A stretch of DNA of 35,467 nt, taken from NCBI GenBank assembly GCA_017557505.1, contig JAFYYP010000043.1, forward strand, positions 1 to 35,467. Direction: 5' to 3'. Positions 30,506 to 35,467 of the stretch are shown piece by piece. Positions within the stretch are counted from its first letter, which is position 1. The number at the start of each line of letters is the position of its first letter. This DNA is from Bacillota bacterium (GTDB lineage: Bacteria > Bacillota > Clostridia > Peptostreptococcales > Anaerovoracaceae). The notes beneath the pieces were generated by a model. That model worked only from the letters and a program-made list of their open reading frames with translations. It was not told the origin of the DNA and searched no databases. The translations under genes and the position numbers were made by a program.

Positions 30506-31762
30506 ATGGCACGCTATTTTAAGGACATCGAACTGTGGAAGGATGTTACCGAAGAACAGTGGAACGACTGGCATTGGCAGGTAGCGAACAGAGTTTCCAC
30601 GGTTGAAGACCTCAAGAAAGTCGTCAACCTCACCGAGCAGGAAGAGGCTGATATCCGCGAAGTCGCCAAGAACTTCCGCATGGGCATCACCCCGTACTAT
30701 GCTTCCCTGATGGATCCGGACGATCCCCGCTGCCCCGTCAGAATGCAGGCTGTTCCCGTCATCGCTGAGAACCACAGAAGCGACGCCGACATGCTCGACC
30801 CGCTGCACGAGGACGAAGACTCCCCGGCTCCCGGCCTGACCCACAGATATCCGGACAGAGTCCTGTTCCTGATCACCGACCAGTGCTCCATGTACTGCAG
30901 ACACTGCACCAGAAGAAGACTGGCCGGCGAAACGGACGGCGCCCGTTCCATGGAAGATATCGACAAGTGCATCGAGTACATCCGCAACACTCCGGTGGTG
31001 CGCGACGTACTGCTCTCCGGCGGCGACGCTCTGCTGGTCGAAGATGACGTACTCGAATACATCATCTCCAACCTCAGAAAGATCCCCCACGTCGAGATCG
31101 TAAGAATCGGCTCCAGAACTCCCGTCGTATGCCCGATGCGTATTACGGAAGATCTGTGCAACATGCTGAAGAAGTATCATCCCATCTGGCTGAATACCCA
31201 CTTCAACAACCCGAAGGAAGTTACCGAAGATTCCAAGAGAGCCTGCGCAAGACTCGCTGACGCCGGTATCCCCCTCGGCAACCAGTCCGTACTGCTGCGC
31301 GGCGTCAACGACTGCCCGCACATCATGAGAGAACTGGTCCAGAAGCTGGTCGCCATGAGAGTCAGACCGTACTACATCTATCAGTGCGACCTGTCCCTCG
31401 GTATCGAGCACTTCAGAACCCCCGTTTCCGCAGGTATCGAGATCATCGAAGGTCTGCGCGGACACACTTCCGGCTACGCGGTTCCGACGTTCGTCATCGA
31501 CGCCCCGGGCGGCGGCGGCAAGACTCCTGTCATGCCGCAGTACGTCATCTCCCAGAGCCCCGGCAAGGTCGTTCTGCGCAACTATGAAGGCGTCATCACG
31601 ACCTACACCGAGCCGACCGATCTGCCGAAACTGCCCTGCACCTGCGATTACTGCACGGGCAAGAAGAAGTATGAGTACGAAGGCGTCGAAGGTCTCCACA
31701 GAGGCCAGAGACTGGCTATGGAGCCCCAGGATCTGCTCAGACACAGAAGAAACAAGAAGTAA
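30506..31762 (+). CDS. kamA: L-lysine 2,3-aminomutase
   Basis: 418 residues, family length. The radical-SAM cluster is bound by CSMYCRHC (Cys127, Cys131, Cys134). The PLP lysine is Lys339 in DAPGGGGKTP. Asp295 (YQCDLSLG) and Asp332 (VIDAPG) match the two aspartates that hold the substrate's amino group in the Clostridium subterminale enzyme. A C-terminal zinc-type CTCDYC is present. It converts L-lysine to L-beta-lysine, step one of fermentation, and needs SAM, a 4Fe-4S cluster and PLP. It lies 38 bases after kdd behind AAGGAGAAAA. Confidence 0.97.
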   Translation: MARYFKDIELWKDVTEEQWNDWHWQVANRVSTVEDLKKVVNLTEQEEADIREVAKNFRMGITPYYASLMDPDDPRCPVRMQAVPVIAENHRSDADMLDPLHEDEDSPAPGLTHRYPDRVLFLITDQCSMYCRHCTRRRLAGETDGARSMEDIDKCIEYIRNTPVVRDVLLSGGDALLVEDDVLEYIISNLRKIPHVEIVRIGSRTPVVCPMRITEDLCNMLKKYHPIWLNTHFNNPKEVTEDSKRACARLADAGIPLGNQSVLLRGVNDCPHIMRELVQKLVAMRVRPYYIYQCDLSLGIEHFRTPVSAGIEIIEGLRGHTSGYAVPTFVIDAPGGGGKTPVMPQYVISQSPGKVVLRNYEGVITTYTEPTDLPKLPCTCDYCTGKKKYEYEGVEGLHRGQRLAMEPQDLLRHRRNKK

Positions 31763-31791
31763 TTCTTCGCTTCAAGAACAACAACCATGCG

Positions 31792-31818
31792 AAGGGCGGA
31801 AAGGTGTTTTCCGCCCTT
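31792..31818 (+). terminator. Partial terminator / attenuator between kamA and kamB
   Basis: An 11-bp perfect stem AAGGGCGGAAA/TTTCCGCCCTT (31792-31802/31808-31818) is followed by TGTT, an incomplete T-run. It is likely to stop only part of the transcription. Confidence 0.7.
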
Positions 31819-31846
31819 TGTTATCCATTCAGCGTCAGGAGAAATT

Positions 31847-32881
31847 ATGGGCTTTGTCGCCGATATCCAAGCTAAATACAAGACCGTTTCCATCGTCGGC
31901 ATGGAGAAGAACGCGGGCAAGACGACCGCGCTCAACTATCTGCTGGAAGAAGCCTACGACGAAGGGCTGCGCATGGGCGTGACCTCGACAGGGCGCGACG
32001 GCGAGACGAGCGACCTCGTGTTCGAGACGGATAAGCCGAAAGTCTATCTGTTCGAGGATACGATCGTCACCATCCCCGAGCAGCTGTTCAGCCTGGCCGA
32101 GACGAGCCTCGAGATCCTAAAGCGCACGAGCTGCCGCACGGCGCTGGGCCAGGTCCTGCTGTGCCGCGTCGCCAGAAGCGGCTATGTGCAGATCGCAGGG
32201 CCCGGAAGCATCATGGAGCATAAGAAATTATGCGAGCAGATGTTCGAACAGGGCATCGACATGATCTTCATCGACGGTGCCATCGACCGCAAGTCCATCG
32301 CGGACCCCGCGACGTCGGACGCGATCATCCTGTCGACCGGCGCGGTCATCTCCCGGCGCATCAAGACGGTCATCGAGGAGACCGTGCACGTCGTGAGCGT
32401 GTACAACAGCCCGCTCGTCGAAGACGGAACGCTGCGCTCCATTCTGGAAAAGGAAGACCGCGACACGTTCCGCATCCTGACCATCGACAAAGATTACAAC
32501 GTCGCGCAGGTGCCCGTGAAAACGGCCCTCGGCGCAGGACCCAAGGTCAACGACGCCATCGACGAAGATACGTGCTGGGTGTTCATCCCCGGGGCGGTCA
32601 CGGAGCGCATCCTGGATCACATCGCGCCGGCCAAGCTCAAGCAGGTGACCATCGTGCTGCCAAACCCCACGAAGGTCTTCGTGAGCGCGACGCGCTGGCA
32701 GCAGCTGAAAAAAATGGGCCTGCACGTACAGGTGCTGGAGAACATCAAGGTGGCGGCGGTCACCGTCAACCCGTTCTCGCCGCACGGCTACAGCTTCGAC
32801 CGCGACGAGCTTCTGAAAGCCGTCAAAGACGCCCTGCCGGACATTCCCGTCGTCGACGTCAGAGTAGGAGGACTCGGATGA
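31847..32881 (+). CDS. kamB: KamB, lysine 5,6-aminomutase accessory P-loop protein
   Basis: 344 residues from the ATG at 31847 behind CAGGAGAAATT; a further upstream in-frame ATG lies before the hairpin loop. A P-loop GMEKNAGKT (18-26) opens the protein. It then has TSTGRDGE and MIFIDGAIDRKS segments. Position directly before the MutS-like kamC, with a 4-base overlap, is the standard lysine-cluster order. KamB and KamC have been proposed to act together as an ATP-dependent maintenance or reactivation pair for the AdoCbl enzyme KamDE. The protein is cytosolic. Biochemical detail is not readable from the sequence. Confidence 0.85.
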   Translation: MGFVADIQAKYKTVSIVGMEKNAGKTTALNYLLEEAYDEGLRMGVTSTGRDGETSDLVFETDKPKVYLFEDTIVTIPEQLFSLAETSLEILKRTSCRTALGQVLLCRVARSGYVQIAGPGSIMEHKKLCEQMFEQGIDMIFIDGAIDRKSIADPATSDAIILSTGAVISRRIKTVIEETVHVVSVYNSPLVEDGTLRSILEKEDRDTFRILTIDKDYNVAQVPVKTALGAGPKVNDAIDEDTCWVFIPGAVTERILDHIAPAKLKQVTIVLPNPTKVFVSATRWQQLKKMGLHVQVLENIKVAAVTVNPFSPHGYSFDRDELLKAVKDALPDIPVVDVRVGGLG

Positions 32882-34524
32882 GCACCACCTTCAAACCGCC
32901 TCTTTCCAAAACAACGACCCGCGCAGCCGTAGGTTTTTCCTACGTCTGGGACGAGATCGGCACGCATACGCCGTACGGAAACAAGCTGAAGAAGGCCTTC
33001 AAGCCCTACATGCCCGGCGAAGAGGACGCGCTGCGCGGCCACCTCACCGACATGGGTCTTCTGAGCGACCAGGTCTGTTCGGATGAGAAATCCGTCAACG
33101 CCATGCTCAACGAGCTGTGCGAACTCAAGGAGATCTCCGCTTCCGTCGCGAACAGCCCGTCTCAGGTCTTAAGCGTCCCCGAGCTCTTCAACATCAAGAG
33201 CTTCCTCGTGCACTCCCGCAGGGTGCGCAGCCTGCTTCGCGAAACGATAGGCAAGGTACCCAGGCGCTACCAGCTGCGCGATACCGATCCGCTCCTCGAC
33301 GCCATGGATCCGACCGGAGAATACATGGACACGTTCTTCGTGTACGACGCGTTTTCCGAAAAGCTGACGGCTTACCGCAACGAGAGCCGCGAGATCGAGC
33401 GGCAGGTGAGGAGGGTCAAGAAAGAGCTCCGCGAACAGCTGCAGCGCGCTCACGGCTTTTCGATGACCCCGAAATTCGAACTGTCCGTACCCCGCGCGAA
33501 CAAGGAACTGTTGGCACTCGCCGAAAGCCTGCCCGAGCTGACGCGCACGTCCGAAGACTACATGAACATCCTGTTCGAGATCAAGGCGAACGACGAGATC
33601 TTTGCGATGGAGAGCCGTCAGAGCGAACTGAACGGCCTGATCGAAGAAGAGGAGCTGGCAGTCTGCAAGCAATTGTCCCTGGAGATCGCCAAGCACGCTG
33701 AAGAGCTGAACGCGAACTGTGACGCGATCGGACGCCTGGACCTCGATATGGGCAAGTGCCTGTACGCAAAGGCGCACGACTGCCATGCGCCGGAAGTTAT
33801 CGACGCGCATACCATCCTGATCGAGGAGGGGCGCAACCTCCAGGTCGAGGATGCCCTAAAAGCGCAGAGCCGCAGCTATATCCCGGTCAGCATCGAACTT
33901 GCCGACGGGGTCACGGCCATCACCGGCGCGAACATGGGCGGCAAGACCATCTCCCTGAAGATGGTGACCCAGTGCTGCCTGATGATGCAGTACGCGCTGT
34001 ACGTGCCTGCCAAGCGCATGGAAGCAGGGCTTTCGAACTACATCCACGTGCTCATCGGCGACTCCCAGAACGTGCAGAGAGGTCTGTCCAGTTTCGGCAG
34101 CGAGATGGAAGAGCTGAAGGAAATGCTGGACAACGCCCAGGACCGCTCGCTCCTGATGATCGACGAGATTGCGTCGGGTACGAATCCCGCGGAAGGATTC
34201 GCCCTGACGAAGAGCTTCATGAAGTATTTCTCCAAGAAGCCCTACATCACGATCATTACGACGCATTTCGACCATGCGGCTTCGGGCGAAGAGGTGCACA
34301 ACCTGCAGGTGAAGGGCCTTTCCGGCGCGGATTTCGGCAAGCTCGCCAGAGAGCTGTCCACCGCGAACCGCCGCCAGAGGATCGAGATCCTCGGCAAATA
34401 CATGGATTACCGGCTCATCCCCGTCGATACCGTGGGCCAGGTGCCCCGCGACGCCTTAAATATCGCAAAAATCCTCGGGATTTACGACGAAATTATAGAC
34501 GAGGCCCGCACTTATTTGATATAA
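32878..34524 (+). CDS. kamC: KamC, MutS-like ATPase of the lysine cluster
   Basis: 548 residues, starting at the ATG that overlaps the kamB stop (ATGA). The N-terminal half is helical with coiled-coil character (about 160-290). The C-terminal half is a MutS-type ABC ATPase: Walker A ITGANMGGKTISL (350-357), signature-like SSFGSEMEELKE (404-415), Walker B LLMIDEIASGTNPAEG (425-440) and the H-loop TTHFDH. It lacks MutS mismatch-recognition and connector domains, so repair is unlikely. It is the presumed partner of KamB. Its last codons contain the extended -10 box for kamD. Confidence 0.88.
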   Translation: MSTTFKPPLSKTTTRAAVGFSYVWDEIGTHTPYGNKLKKAFKPYMPGEEDALRGHLTDMGLLSDQVCSDEKSVNAMLNELCELKEISASVANSPSQVLSVPELFNIKSFLVHSRRVRSLLRETIGKVPRRYQLRDTDPLLDAMDPTGEYMDTFFVYDAFSEKLTAYRNESREIERQVRRVKKELREQLQRAHGFSMTPKFELSVPRANKELLALAESLPELTRTSEDYMNILFEIKANDEIFAMESRQSELNGLIEEEELAVCKQLSLEIAKHAEELNANCDAIGRLDLDMGKCLYAKAHDCHAPEVIDAHTILIEEGRNLQVEDALKAQSRSYIPVSIELADGVTAITGANMGGKTISLKMVTQCCLMMQYALYVPAKRMEAGLSNYIHVLIGDSQNVQRGLSSFGSEMEELKEMLDNAQDRSLLMIDEIASGTNPAEGFALTKSFMKYFSKKPYITIITTHFDHAASGEEVHNLQVKGLSGADFGKLARELSTANRRQRIEILGKYMDYRLIPVDTVGQVPRDALNIAKILGIYDEIIDEARTYLI

Positions 34525-34525
34525 T
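34517..34525 (+). promoter_or_regulatory. Internal extended -10 promoter for kamD
   Basis: TGATATAAT (34517-34525) overlaps the kamC stop codon and is identical to the extended -10 in front of the transketolase operon (10779-10787). A start near 34532 would give a leader of about 41 bases. Confidence 0.65.
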
Positions 34526-34539
34526 ACAATGGTTGCATA

Positions 34540-34553
34540 GTTAAATATTTAAC
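34540..34553. promoter_or_regulatory. Perfect palindrome in the kamD leader
   Basis: GTTAAATATTTAAC is a perfect 14-bp palindrome a few bases after the predicted start, a classical operator position. The protein that would bind it is unknown. Confidence 0.55.
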
Positions 34554-34572
34554 ATATTGAAGGAGAAAAAGG

Positions 34573-35467
34573 ATGACAAGTAAACTGAATCTGGACCAAA
34601 ACGTCATCGCGAGCGCAAGAAACCATGCGAAGAACATTGCGGAAAGCATGCAGGAGTTCATCAACGCTCACACCACAGTCTCTACCGAAAGAACCGTTCT
34701 CAGACTTCTGGGCGTAGACGGCGTGGATGACGTCGAGAGACCTCTGCCCAACGTTCTTGTCGACGCGATCAAGGACGGTGGCGGTCTGCCCAAGGGTATT
34801 GCTTACTGGATCGGCAATGCCATCATCAAAACGGGAAAGAGTCCCCAGGAGATCGCGGAAGCTGTCTCTCTGGGCGAACTTGACATTATGAAGCTGGAGC
34901 CTGTCTCCATGGAAGAGGCCCGCAAGGCCATCGAGCCGTACGTTGAGGAATCTCTCGCGAAGATCCGCAAGCAGACGGCAAAGAGAGAAGAGTACCTGGC
35001 CACGATCGGCGAAGGAAAGAAGCCGTATCTGTACGTCATCGTTGCGACCGGCAACATCTATGAAGACGTCAACCAGGCAGAAGCTGCTGCCCGCCAGGGC
35101 GCAGACATCATCGCCGTTATCAGAACGACAGCCCAGTCCCTGCTGGACTACGTTCCCTACGGCGCCACCACCGAAGGTTTCGGCGGTACCTATGCAACCC
35201 AGGAAAACTTCCGCATCATGAGAGAAAGACTGGACAGAGTCGGCGAAGACATCGGCAGATACATCCGCCTGTGCAACTATTCCTCCGGCCTGTGCATGCC
35301 CGAGATCGCAGCCATGGGTGCGCTGGAACGTCTGGACGTCATGCTGAACGACGCCCTGTACGGCATCCTGTTCCGCGACATCAACATGCAGAGAACCATC
35401 GTTGACCAGTTCTTCTCCAGAGTCATCATCGGCTACTGCGGCATCATCTTCAACTCCGGCGAAGATA
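34573..35467 (+). CDS. kamD: Lysine 5,6-aminomutase, alpha subunit (5' part)
   Basis: Open from the ATG at 34573 (GAAGGAGAAAAAGG upstream) to the window edge, giving 298 residues without a stop. The start MTSKLNLDQNVIASARNHA, the TVSTERTVLRLLGVDGVD segment and YVPYGATTEGFGGTYATQEN match KamD, the TIM-barrel large subunit of the AdoCbl- and PLP-dependent mutase. It moves the terminal amino group of beta-lysine from C6 to C5. Cobalamin-binding and PLP-lysine residues are mainly in KamE, expected just downstream. The codon bias is strong, like kdd and kamA and unlike kamBC. Confidence 0.93.
   Translation, partial: MTSKLNLDQNVIASARNHAKNIAESMQEFINAHTTVSTERTVLRLLGVDGVDDVERPLPNVLVDAIKDGGGLPKGIAYWIGNAIIKTGKSPQEIAEAVSLGELDIMKLEPVSMEEARKAIEPYVEESLAKIRKQTAKREEYLATIGEGKKPYLYVIVATGNIYEDVNQAEAAARQGADIIAVIRTTAQSLLDYVPYGATTEGFGGTYATQENFRIMRERLDRVGEDIGRYIRLCNYSSGLCMPEIAAMGALERLDVMLNDALYGILFRDINMQRTIVDQFFSRVIIGYCGIIFNSGED

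Noticed and set aside
32230-32877. A long N-terminal extension of the kamC frame
   Set aside because: It overlaps kamB entirely and is Arg/His-rich; the ATG at 32878 overlapping the kamB stop gives the known KamC start.
32878-34524. A DNA mismatch-repair MutS gene
   Set aside because: Only the ATPase part resembles MutS. Mismatch-recognition domains are missing, and its place after kamB marks it as KamC.

Overview
The window looks like a chromosomal segment from an amino-acid-fermenting Clostridia-type Firmicute of fairly high G+C. Three things point there: a nearly complete anaerobic lysine fermentation cluster at the right end (kal, kdd, kamA, kamB, kamC and the start of kamD); Firmicute housekeeping genes (a WalRK-like two-component pair, FtsB/DivIC, RNase M5, RsmA); and strong AGGAGG ribosome binding sites with many 4-base or short overlaps. 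I see no rRNA, tRNA, CRISPR array, transposase or phage gene.

Layout. (1) 1-199: the end of a short-chain dehydrogenase. (2) 200-675: a well-formed cobalamin riboswitch with its terminator, but no gene downstream on its own strand. (3) 676-9115: a sugar or Amadori-compound island. A FrlB-like SIS-domain protein and a HAD phosphatase run leftward. A YesM/YesN-type sensor kinase and AraC-type regulator, then a binding-protein/ATPase/permease ABC transporter of the iron(III) or phospho-sugar (Afu) type, run rightward. Parts of this block are visibly lower in G+C than the rest. (4) 9116-10710: an internally duplicated VOC protein and a C_GCAxxG_C_C protein, diverging from a symmetrical face-to-face promoter. 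(5) 10759-18340: one apparently continuous operon of split transketolase, an AraD/FucA-like sugar-phosphate enzyme, WalR-WalK, FtsB/DivIC, RNase M5, RsmA and RidA. (6) 18424-22559: a UlaG-like metallo-hydrolase, an HD-domain protein and a 931-residue fusion of an APC amino-acid permease to a histidine kinase and a receiver. (7) 22621-25481: SerRS, a phosphate butyryl/acetyltransferase and a GntR/FCD regulator. (8) 25543-28714: an Asp/Glu racemase-like protein and alanine dehydrogenase behind a GntR-type operator, a small membrane protein that looks leaderless, and an RsuA/RluB pseudouridine synthase. (9) 28767-end: the lysine fermentation cluster.

How it fits together. KamA makes beta-lysine, KamDE (AdoCbl and PLP) makes 3,5-diaminohexanoate with KamB/KamC as the likely maintenance pair, Kdd oxidises it, Kce (not in the window) would cleave it, and Kal deaminates 3-aminobutyryl-CoA to crotonyl-CoA on the way to butyrate. 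The Ptb-like enzyme could take part in the final energy-yielding step. Alanine dehydrogenase, the racemase-like protein, the permease-kinase and RidA all suit an amino-acid-based lifestyle. The FrlB-like module may add Amadori compounds as a nutrient source.

The most unusual items are the APC permease-histidine kinase-receiver fusion, the orphan cobalamin riboswitch, the overlapping mirror-image promoters near 10050, and the layered expression signals inside the lysine cluster.
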